Source: Deroplatys truncata
Lineage: Eukaryota > Arthropoda > Insecta > Mantodea > Mantidae
Direction of reading: 5' to 3'
NCBI GenBank assembly: GCA_030765065.1
Contig: CM060986.1
Coordinates: 80,221,573 to 80,285,572 of the forward strand
DNA: 64,000 bases
Position 1 is the first letter of the stretch. Each line of letters begins with the position of its first letter. Positions 55,007 to 64,000 of the stretch are shown here, piece by piece. The notes below the pieces were generated by a model. That model saw only the letters and a list, made by a program, of their open reading frames with translations. It was not told the origin of the DNA and made no database searches. Position numbers and translations under genes: made by a program.

Positions 55007-55223
55007 CAGCTCGTGTAAAACGTCGTGACACTCCATATGCGCAAGAGAGGAGAAATAAGGATAAGTTGTGAGAAATGGTGGGGGAGCAAGGGACCAGAAG
55101 TATGTCAGAACTCGGAGGCAGTCGCTGACTCCCACCTCCCTTATTATGCAAGTGGGCTGGTCAGTACTATTGCGCAGCTATGCTTCAGGAGTGGGGGACT
55201 ATCACGACGTTTTACACTGGCTG
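55007..55223. mobile_element. 217-bp MITE with TA target duplication
   Basis: Left end CAGCTCGTGTAAAACGTCGTGA and right end (complement) CAGCCAGTGTAAAACGTCGTGA form inverted repeats of about 28 bp with four or so mismatches, flanked by TA on both sides (55,005-55,006; 55,224-55,225). The interior is GC-richer than its surroundings and has no coding capacity. CAG ends with a TA duplication suggest mobilisation by a Tc1/mariner-type transposase. Overlapping 62-70 codon frames are discarded. Confidence 0.85.
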
Positions 55224-55229
55224 TACTTA

Positions 55230-56465
55230 AAGAGTAATGATAGAATCAAGACTTAGTGCATTATAGCATACAGTCAAGAACTCTAGAATACTGTTCCCTT
55301 AAGGCAATCACCTTATGAAAATTATGAAAAATACAAGAGTATTTTGTGCAATAATAAATTGTTACACCTTAAACAGGGATGTATGATGGTGCAGACGCTA
55401 AAATCAATTAAGTTCCAGCCTACACATGAGTGCAGTTGAACTATAAATTTATCTGACTACCCTAAAAGGTAAATTAATTTCTTCATTATCCTTTTCAGTG
55501 CTCGTTATCACTCAAATTGCTCCTTGTGGTGTAAATTTTGGGCAATTACTTCGAGGAAAATAAAAATAAGTACGAGCGTTTATAAATCATTTCATTCATT
55601 AAAAAGCCTAAAAATGAAGTACACAGTTTTTTATTTTAACTAATATTTTGTTGCAAAACCAGTTTTTAAGACATATGTTTGGAGAATAAAGTTGAAATTT
55701 GGTTTCAAAATGTTGAAAATAATTGCTCCTAGGAGATTTTCCTGCAGGTTATTTTTAAAGTTTTCTCAGGAACTTAATCTGCAGATATGGAAGGTTGTTA
55801 CGGAATGTATCACAAACTTCTGGTAAAGACATCGAACAAATTCATTAAAATTTACAGAATTTACTAATTTCGCTTTATATTATCTTTCCTTAGAATAACA
55901 AGTGTATTAAAATTATTTTTTATATTCATATATTTGAGGCAGGGCAGCTTACGTCAGTGTTAACAAATCACGGTAGACATAATTGAAATATGAGTTTAAG
56001 TTGTAGCTCATTACAATTGTTTGGAAATTGCCATCGATGAATCGTAATATTTTGATTTGTAAGCCAAAGAAACGAAGAAAACTTTCTTAAAGAACATAGA
56101 CAGTCTTGCTACGTTATGATACTGGTATGCAATAAGTTCCATTAAATATTATATAAATATACGTTATTTTCATTTTGTTAATATTGTTTATTAAATGTTT
56201 TATACAGTGAGTTAGATATTAGAAAATTGCTCTCGCGCTATGGGTTCGGGTAATAATAGTTTATGTACAAAAGAATCGTGATGTTATCACAGTTTATTAT
56301 AAACAGTTGCGAGCTCAACATGTAGGGAATAAGCATCGGTTTGATAGTTGGGGCGATACTAGCACTCCTGGTGGATAGCTACTAGAATCATCTCGGCAAA
56401 CGACAAAATATTTCTTCATTATTGTGTTCTATTGAAAAAAATAACACTTTCCACATAACGGGGTC
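55230..56465. other. No recognisable gene
   Basis: AT-rich, no open frame of note, no matches to repeats in the window. Confidence 0.5.
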
Positions 56466-56470
56466 ATTAA

Positions 56471-56521
56471 TTGCTTTCTCTACCATGTACATAGTATATT
56501 CGATAACGTATTTTGAGGTCT

Positions 56522-56588
<67 letters not shown>

Positions 56589-57276
56589 GCATTTTTAGAA
56601 AAAGAACAGCATGACTCAAAAACTAAATGATGGATAAATACCAGACTTGGTATTTAGGTTCAGTGCTTTCAAAGATGCGACACAAAGATTTTAAAGAAAA
56701 TACCGCACTCCAAACTACACTTTAATGGAAATTTTTGGTTTAACAAAAAATACCTCTAACAATTTTGATTAAAACACCGTATGTTATACATATTTACATG
56801 ACTAATAAAATGCATTTTTGAATTTTCTGAGAATAGCTGTGAAGGAATATGGTATAATATTGCATAATGGTAAACGTTAAGCGATAGACGAAAATCTACC
56901 ACACAAAAAGTGTGCATCTCTTTAAAACACACAATTTATTTCAAATAACTGTTTTTGTGGCATTAGTAATTTCTGAGATATCCGTTATTAATGGTCCGAT
57001 TTGTTTATTTCTTGGTCATTCTCTTAAGTCCTGTCAACATTCACATGTTTCTCTTGATTGCATGGAAACAGTATGGAGTTTTAAAGCTAGCATATAGCGT
57101 TCAGTTCTTAAACATTTGAGTATTGCTGTTTTCTTTGTATTTATAACGAAATGTGTAATGTAGTTATTTCTGCAAATGTTTATTTGGATTAAATGTAGTA
57201 GATAGAAAATCAGCTTTAGTAGGAATAGTTAATATATCTACTAATAAATGATGTCATGTGAATGTAACACATTAGA
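56471..57276 (+). mobile_element. HP1 repeat with internal (TAA)n expansion
   Basis: Opens TTGCTTTCTCTACCATGTAC, reaches TTTTGAGGTCTCCTGAATAA, where a (TAA)n run of about 60 bp sits, then AAAGCATTTTTAGAAAAAG, ATGCGACACAAAGATTTTAAAG, GTAAACGTTAAGCGATAGACG, GCTAGCATATAGCGTTC and the tail GTCATGTGAATGTAACACA. The usual terminal arm GTAGAGAAA has been lost, although the tail survives. Confidence 0.85.
56526..56587. repeat. (TAA)n microsatellite inside HP1
   Basis: About twenty units at the HP1 position CTGAAT/AAAGCATTTTT. A smaller TAA-rich expansion lies at the same HP1 site at 33.54 kb. Confidence 0.95.
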
Positions 57277-57284
57277 TTTGTTTT

Positions 57285-58525
57285 TACATTTTAATGAAGG
57301 TAGAACTACTTATGGACTTATCTTATTGGATCTTTCGGGAATAGGAAGAAGGATAAATCTGGCCTGTTTTCACAGTGTTAATATCATTTATAGCACTTCA
57401 CAGTCTCCTTTTGTCCCATTATTGTTATTATATTACTATCAGATATTTCACTTAGAAACATGTTTTTATCTCTCAAACAACATATTATCTCAGCTGTTTG
57501 TTTGGTTGAAACTATTCCGCTAGTAATTGGCCGCTAGGAGCGCTGTAATCGCCGCAACTCAAGCTTCATGACGCTATAAACTATTATAGTAGACGTATGA
57601 TAATGCCCACTGCTAGTAGCTTCATTAGTTTCTCTTTAACAAGATACATCAGTATGTATAAATATGAAATATTCGTTATGCCTTTAAGTTGCTATACGGT
57701 TTGCTAGTATTTTTACAGTTCCCTCCTCCGGGTCCGGAAATGCTTTCTAGTTATTTCAGTAGGCGTAATTGTCATTTACACAGTTTCTTGTAATTGGGTC
57801 CGAAAACCACAGCAATCAGCGTTAATGATAACAACCATTCTTCCTACGAATCAAACTTGTTAACAAGGACAGGCAGCTGCCTTAAACAGCAGAGATCACG
57901 CTATTCCTTATAAACTTGGCCACACAGTTGCTGTGCTTTGCTCCATTCATAGCAATGATATAATATTAAAGTGACCTAATTTGAAATGTAAGCGTTAGAC
58001 CAAGATAGTTTAAGTTTTACCTTCGCATTGTCCTAATTTTTATTATGACCTGTAGAATATTCCAGCTACCATTTAAGATTTTTTTCCAGTTTTTGGGCAA
58101 TTAAAATATATTTTAATGCCTGTTGATATGAGCTTTGAAGCTGTTGTGCTGTTGTGTTAAAATTTGCAAAGGGTTTTCAGTATTACTGGTTTTCGAACTT
58201 TAAAAATAAATATCTGTTCAACGCTCACACATATTTCACTGTCATTAAATGCACACGCAGGCTTTTCATAAGTAACGAATAAATACGAAACAAAAACACT
58301 AAATTATTTATTTAAATATGCTCGTGCACGTAAAATTTCATATTTTTAGCTCTTCCGGCTCTTTTTATACACCTGACGGCTCCGTGAATTTTTTAAGTTT
58401 GCTCCTGCTCCACACAGTTGTCGATTTGGGCGAGTTTAATTCACAAATACGCACACTTCTTGCTTCACTAACTCTCATAATAATAATATTACTAATAATA
58501 ATTTCAATCCTTTTAATTATTTTAA
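57285..58525. other. No recognisable gene
   Basis: A 91-codon frame begins in the HP1 tail and means nothing. The stretch 57,720-57,950 is less AT-rich but unassigned. Confidence 0.45.
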
Positions 58526-58534
58526 AAGCACACT

Positions 58535-59296
58535 TACCTATAGTAATCAGAGGAATTATTGCATCACACCCAAAAATCCGATATAGAGATTACACTGGAA
58601 ATTCCTTTTTGGACTTCCTGCATATAAAAGCAACCTTTTAAGAAAATAACCGTACATGTGGTGTGTGTTATAATTAAAAAAAACTAATTCGGTTAAAAAG
58701 CAAATTTTAAAGTATGTGACACAAAGATTTAAAAAAAATTCCCCAATTCAAGTTACAACTTACATGGAACTATTTTAATTATTTTGATTAAAATACCATA
58801 TCTTTAAGATATTTGCATGCCAAAGAAAATGCATATCTTGAATTTTCTGCGAATAGTCCATGATGTCCAGCATTATTGGTATACCGTAAAAGATAAGACA
58901 AAATATTACTATACAAGAAATATATAGATGTCGCTAAAACACAAAATTTATGTGAAATAATATTTTCTGTAGCGTTAACCATTTCCGAGATATTTTTAGT
59001 TATTACTTTAAATTTTAAAAAAATCACACTTCTTTCAAACGGTAAGACGCTATTCTATTTTTGTCGTGGTCATGCAAGCACCATGGTATTTCAAAGCTAT
59101 CACGTAGCGATCTCCTTTTTAAAAATCTGGCTATCAGTTTAGGCTACTGTAATCTTCTTTTACCTACAACGAAAATATGAATCGGTAATTAAAGCTTACA
59201 TACATTAACAAGAAGTCGAAAGAAGAATAAGACTTTGTAAGAATACTTTGTAGAAGAGCGAGTAGTGTAGGTCATGTGAATGCAAAACATCAGGTT
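58535..59296 (+). mobile_element. HP1 repeat, diverged
   Basis: From ATTGCATCACACCCAAAAATCCG and TAGAGATTACACTGG through AAGCAACCTTTTAAGAAAATAAC, GTATGTGACACAAAG, TTTAAGATATTTGCATG and CGTTAACCATTTCCGAGATATT to GTAGTGTAGGTCATGTGAATG...AACATCAGG. The 5' hairpin is barely visible. Confidence 0.75.
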
Positions 59297-59299
59297 TTT

Positions 59300-59630
59300 T
59301 AAAAGAAAGGTATTTTCTTCAGTTGCATGAAAACATTTATTTATTTTTGCATACAGAAGGTTTGGTTACTATTGGAACAGATTTCTAATGCATGTACACT
59401 AGGTCAATTTAAAATTAGCCGGTATATGAGAGACAGAACTCCAATCTGTGAGCGGTTGGGATAGCCGGGCTTTGTTCACATATAGTCTTGTAGTAGTTAT
59501 AATGGGAAACACAACTATAATCACAAAAGTCTTTCGAGAAAATAATTCGTATACGATATTTCAAACAGACAGATGTTTCAAGTGAATATTTGTAACCAAA
59601 ACACACCGATGACCGTATGACTAAAGCTCG
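59300..59630. other. No recognisable feature
   Basis: AT-rich; a 63-codon minus-strand frame at 59,415-59,606 has no motif. Confidence 0.45.
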
Positions 59631-59637
59631 TTACTGC

Positions 59638-59692
59638 AGCACCTTTAGCTCAGTGGTAGAGAGGTTGTAAGTTCAAATCTCCGTGGAGCTAC
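59638..59692 (+). tRNA. tRNA pseudogene lacking the anticodon arm
   Basis: AGCACCTTTAGCTCAGTGGT (acceptor and D-arm with a perfect A-box) passes after GAGAGGTTGTA straight into a T-arm-like AGTTCAAATCTC (B-box GTTCAAATC), then CGTGGAGCTAC. About 55 bases instead of 72-76: the anticodon stem and loop are not there, so it cannot decode. It could also be a stripped SINE head. Confidence 0.55.
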
Positions 59693-59961
59693 TCAACTTT
59701 TATTTCCCCTTTCAGTTTAACTACGCGAGTGAAAATATATCAGGGTTTCTTCATGTTTTACACATGTAGGCGATTATTGAGTGGTCCGTCATACCGGTAA
59801 ATGGTAAAAATTAATTTATCGGTCGGGAGGAGGTTTCCTACCCAGTCAGTTTAATTTTATAACCACAAATTATTATTGTGTAATTACATTTGTAAACAAT
59901 ATTATTTAACTATATTACAGTGAAACGAGATGTAAAAAATAAAATATAACTGTTCACTATA

Positions 59962-60026
59962 CAGAACTGAATTGGGACTGCTTGCATACAAGTTAAGCAC
60001 CTTAACCACTGCACAACGCCAAGCAT
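59962..60026 (-). mobile_element. tRNA-like relic
   Basis: Minus strand GGCGTTGTGCAGTGGTTAAG (A-box-like) and GTCCCAATTCAGTTC in the B-box position. The intervening TTAACTTGTATGCAAGC could be an anticodon arm. Too decayed to name. Confidence 0.4.
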
Positions 60027-60029
60027 GGT

Positions 60030-60550
60030 GTGGAGGTAGCTCAAGTCAATGTCTTGTGGCTTGTATTATAGAGTTTGATAATTTGTTAATTTAATAAATT
60101 ATTTGAGCCTTTAAGTATAAAATACATTTGGCTAAGTCCTAAAACTTTAAATAAAATATACAATATTCATAAAATGGAATCTTACCATTAGAACATATAA
60201 ATAGTATTAAGACATTCTTGCACATTGTAAAATGGATTAACTTTTGGTCTTTAACTTACATAATTCTTGAAATGTTTTAATTTTAAAATTCTTACCCTCT
60301 CAGGAAGCATATTTCATTAAATACATGAGAGTAATGTATTTTACTCAATCTAGAGAATGGCATATGTGTATTAGAATTGTACCTTGTATTATGAGTATGC
60401 AAATTGCTTCTGAGCTCATTGCTTGCAATATTTTTCTTTAAAAACATTTTTATATCCAGAACATATAAATTATACACAGTTAGAATTCCTTCACTTATAA
60501 TCAAAGGCCTACAGGAGACATCAGGAAAACTTCTGGTAATTATTTTTAAT
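60030..60550. other. No recognisable gene
   Basis: AT-rich; nothing assigned. Confidence 0.5.
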
Positions 60551-60554
60551 GTTT

Positions 60555-61482
60555 TTTACTTTCTCTACTACGTATAGAAAGTAGGGGAAGTATTGTATTC
60601 CACCCAAAAATTCGATACAGAGATTTCACCGGAAATATATATTTTGAGACCCCTGAATCCAAAAAAAAGCATTTTTGGAAACATGTCTGTGCGTGTGTGT
60701 GTCTGTGAAACGCATAACTCAGAAACGAACAGTCGGATAAACACCAAACTTGGTATTTAGGTTCAGTATCTTCCAGAGATGTGACACGAAGGTTTTCAAG
60801 GAAATTCCCCCACCCGATTACCCTTTACATGGAACATTTTTTGAAAATTTTAATTTTCTGAAAAATAGCTCTAACGATTTTGATTAAAATATGATATATT
60901 TAAGATACTTTCATGACAAATAAAATGTATATCTTGAATTTTCTGGGAATGTCTCCAAAAGTATTCTTCATTGTGAACGACTTTTGCATAACTGGTAAAC
61001 CATAAGAGATAGACAAAATTTTACTACACAAAAAATGTAGATTGCGTTAAAGTACACAATTTATGTCATATGCATTTTTTGTTGAGTGAACTATTTTCAA
61101 GATATTGCTTGTTATTCCCTTAAATTTTTCAATACTTATTTTCTCAAATGGGAATTCGTTATTCATTTTTTGTCTTGGATATGCAAAGAGTATTAATCTG
61201 TGGCAAAGATAGTGGTGCTGCACCTAGCAACCAGCTATTAAGAGATATGTCTGTGCTTAATTGCCCTTGCAAATACAAAACAAGGGGAACATAGTACGAC
61301 TTAAGCGATAGTCAAATATTTTTAGAACTGATCGTTATGTGTAAAATGTAACTCTCTTTGCATGTCAGAAGATCGTTTCTGCAAACGTTTATCTCGATTA
61401 ATATGAAATAAATGGAGAATAAGAGTTTGTAAAAATATTTTGTACAAGAGTAGAGAAAGTCATGTGAGTGTAACACATCAGA
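60555..61482 (+). mobile_element. HP1 repeat, full length, long subtype
   Basis: The longest copy (about 928 bp). TTACTTTCTCTACTACGTATA, arm AGTAGGGGAAGT, ATACAGAGATTTCACCGG, GGAAACATGTCTGTGCG, AGAAACGAACAGTCGG, ATGTGACACGAAGG, the subtype segment GTATTAATCTGTGGCAAAG...GCTGCACCTAG, and the end GTAGAGAAAGTCATGTGAGTG...CACATCAG. Confidence 0.92.
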
Positions 61483-61489
61483 ATTTTTT

Positions 61490-62715
61490 TGTAATAGTAG
61501 TACATTTTTGTAATAGTAGGCTTTAAGCCAGCACTATTACCATACAATATAAGATCATACCTAATAATATTCTCAAAATAGGCAAAATACGCCTGTTTTA
61601 TATAATGTTTGGGTATCTTATTCATAAGATTCCTTAATAAATATTTAACTCCTGACAACCGTTAGCCAAAACGGCATACAGGAGTTGAGGTTGAGAACCG
61701 CGCGCTCGCTTGGAGGGATTTGAACTGTTCAAGAGACCGGCCACTTTTAGTTTGACCGAGTGTACATAGAATGCTGCTAAGGGGTAGGTTCTGAATACGA
61801 CCAGGTATAACAAAATTGAAGTCTGAAAGCTTTGAACGCATTTATAAAAGGGAGAAATCTAAAGCTGATAGTACGCCAATCAATATTTCCCACGTCAGAG
61901 TTCTAGCGACCTATAATCAATGTTATTATATAAAGGAATACGCATCCCCGTATTCAGCACAGTAGTAAGCTAAAATACACATTTAAATTCTAAAAGCATT
62001 CAGGCTCTGTATATGGGTAAAAATAAAGAAGACCGTGGTTTATTACTGATAACCATCTATGATTTTTGCCATTGGACTTTGAATGTATTTACGAACTTCC
62101 TACACGCACCATATGGGTTTCTATAGAGTATTGATACATCTACGTATCACATCGTTTTACCCCACACGTGGGCAGATATCAGTTAAGCTTCGACAGCCGA
62201 ACAAAATATATAAGTGATCGAAATTAGGGTTTGAATATTGAAAATGGGGTTTAAAATAACAAATTGGCTCTGTCACACCACTTCCGGTTTTTATGAAATT
62301 TTGTGTGTGATATTTTTAAAAAAGTACAAAAACTTTTATCTGCACTTACAATAGGTTAGTAAACGAAATGCAATAATAAGTGGCATAAAATATTAAAACC
62401 GCATTTTAATATTGAGAGAGGATTTTAAATATATTTTAATCTCGTGTGACTTACAATATTTTAGCCGCTATTAAAACGTAAATCGGAGTAATTATTTTAA
62501 TTTAATTATAATTGCTGGATGGGAACATTTTGATACCAATGATGGCTATGATGAAAATAATGGATATAAATAAACTAAAATTTAAGGATGTTACTATGAG
62601 TGTGCATTGAAATGAGTACGGAAAGGAAAATATATTTATTCCTGAAGACGTTCTAATGGATACTTAGAAGACAGTGAATTAGTTGGTCCCTAAAAAGTCT
62701 GGTTTTCTATATGAA
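61490..62715. other. No recognisable gene
   Basis: AT-rich apart from a small GC-rich patch at 61,690-61,745 with a poor B-box-like CAGTTCAAATCCC on the minus strand, which I do not count as a SINE. Confidence 0.45.
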
Positions 62716-62720
62716 AAAGA

Positions 62721-62994
62721 CGCTCTTTAACTGCTGTGGTTCTTAGCGTCCCATTTTATATCGGGCGTGAAAGACCGGAAATTTTGCTCACAGGCCTCTT
62801 TATCAGGCTTGAGGTTCTTTTAGGTGCCGTAAACATACAACACGGGACCACCGGCTTTACTTCCCTTCCGAAGGGAGCCATGCAAAGGATTTTTACGCCC
62901 GAAAAAATACATCGCTCTCCTCCGGTGAACCCGCGACCTCGGGAACTAGAGGCTAGCATGGTAACCACTACACCACGGAGGACGGCATTTTGAG
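62721..62994 (-). mobile_element. tRNA-derived SINE, family S1
   Basis: Minus-strand head CCGTCCTCCGTGGTGTAGTG (a classic A-box) and CGCGGGTTCACCGGAGG (damaged B-box), body GCATGGCTCCCTTCGGAAGG, tail AGAACCACAGCAGTTAAAGAG. The A-box end is the best in the family. Frames of 85 and 129 codons across it are discarded. Confidence 0.88.
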
Positions 62995-62999
62995 AGTAC

Positions 63000-63495
63000 G
63001 GAAAACGAAGCAACGTGAAGGGAATTAACAAAGATGTTGTTCTAGCATATCTTTCAGAAAAGTTAAGTGAATGTAAACAGTCGTAATTGTGGTCGTAATA
63101 TTCTATGCTAAAGAGGAAATTATGGAATATGAATTTATTATGCAATTGTTGAGAATGTATTTGTGTAAACTAGTATTAGTTGACGTCTAATTTCAAAAAT
63201 GAAATAAAAAGATTGTAGCAATGGATTAAAAGAGTTAATTTATTAATAACTTAAACTAGCATTTAGTTTGATAAGAGCTACAAAACAAACGATAGTTTAT
63301 AAGATAGCAACCGATTAAGTAAATTACAATTATTTTATAGTCTTTCTGAATATAGAATCCAGGGAGAGAGCAAAACAGATCACAAGTAACTTTTGCTTCA
63401 CTAAAGCCTAGAGCTTTTAACTGTATTATTTGTATAGCCATCTTTTTTATCATACTGCAGCTTTTATTTTAGAAACAACAAATGGTCTTTCAACT
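63000..63495. other. No recognisable gene
   Basis: AT-rich; nothing assigned. Confidence 0.5.
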
Positions 63496-63504
63496 TATTA
63501 ATTT

Positions 63505-64000
63505 CTTTGCCTCATACCTATGGTAGGTAGGCGGTAAAATTCTGTTACATTCAAAAATTCAATGACGAGATTTCACCAGAAAAATTGGGGCCACCTGAAT
63601 TCAGAAAATTTTAGTGTGTCTGTATGTCAAGTGCATAACCCCACAACGAAAAGTCCGATAAATGCCAAATTTGATATGACACGACCCAAAACTACGCATT
63701 TCATATATATTTTTAAAAATTTTGGACTTATGCAAAAATGGATTGAACGACTTTTATTAAGATATTATGTGTATAAATTTAAGATATTTACATAACAAAT
63801 TCTATATCTCGAATTTTATGGGAATAGCCTATGAAGCCCTACTCATTGTGAAGGAATATTTTTACAATTTTGTATAACTGGTAAACTGTAAGACAAAACC
63901 TACTACACAAGAAATATATTTCATTAAAGCCCATTGTTGCTTTCTTTATTTCTTTACTTTTTTATTTATTTTTTTGGTGGCACCAACCATTTCCAAGATA
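63505..64000 (+). mobile_element. HP1 repeat, cut by window end
   Basis: TACCTATGGTAGGTAGGCGG at the decayed hairpin, then ATGACGAGATTTCACCAG, GGCCACCTGAATTCAG, AACGAAAAGTCCGATAAATG, TTAAGATATTTACATAAC, TATAACTGGTAAACTGTAAG and CACCAACCATTTCCAAGATA, where the window stops. The 3' end lies outside. Confidence 0.8.

Noticed and set aside
60555-61482. HP1 as a Helitron
   Set aside because: The 3' end has a possible small stem-loop but lacks a CTRR terminus, and the 5' end is a hairpin, not TC.
61690-61745. GC-rich patch with a B-box-like CAGTTCAAATCCC
   Set aside because: No A-box, no tRNA folding and no second copy.

Overview
The window looks like non-coding, transposon-packed DNA from a large arthropod genome, most probably an insect. 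It is visibly AT-rich, has no bacterial-style operons, and holds no host gene I can recognise. Every reading frame that I can place in a protein family belongs to a decayed mobile element: Tc1/mariner-type transposases (including one built on a DUF4817-like helix-turn-helix) and LINE reverse transcriptases. tRNA-derived SINEs are abundant. The insect call is inference from the resemblance of these proteins to insect transposases and LINEs as I remember them; I cannot name the species. Local labels used below (HP1, S1-S5, LTR-A, LTR-B) are mine.

The dominant component is HP1, a non-autonomous repeat of about 0.8-0.93 kb with at least 20 recognisable copies or pieces in both orientations. Its 5' end is a hairpin (ACTTTCTCTAC, a short spacer, then the complementary arm), and the arm GTAGAGAAAGT returns near the 3' end, followed by a conserved tail that ends in CACATCAG. 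I know of no named family for it.

Layout. 1-5 kb: a terminal piece of a DDE transposon, SINEs, and an LTR-like repeat with perfect heat-shock elements, followed by a perfect 159-bp tandem duplication. 5-13 kb: SINE S5, HP1 copies, two more LTR-A copies, S1 and S2. 14-21 kb: a LINE fragment, an LTR-like fossil candidate, a mariner, a GC-rich S3 SINE, HP1. 22.6-23.8 kb: an LTR fossil with a primer-binding-site-like motif inside a 250-bp duplication. 24-30 kb: SINEs, then one LINE split by a second LINE, then a truncated DDE transposon. 31-43 kb: HP1 copies, a mariner remnant, a LINE tail with (TAA)n, a complete-ended Tc1 element with IR/DR termini, more HP1. 43-51 kb: an internally deleted DUF4817/DDE transposon with good inverted repeats, HP1, two diverged tandem arrays, clustered SINEs, and a 991-bp transposon with inverted repeats over 200 bp long. 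51-64 kb: HP1 copies, a 217-bp MITE, tRNA-like relics, and S1.

No element here appears able to move itself. The interest lies in element architecture (HP1; the IR/DR Tc1; the long-TIR transposon), in SINEs with different tRNA heads sharing one 3' tail, in nesting order, and in a stress-type promoter carried by the LTR-like repeats.
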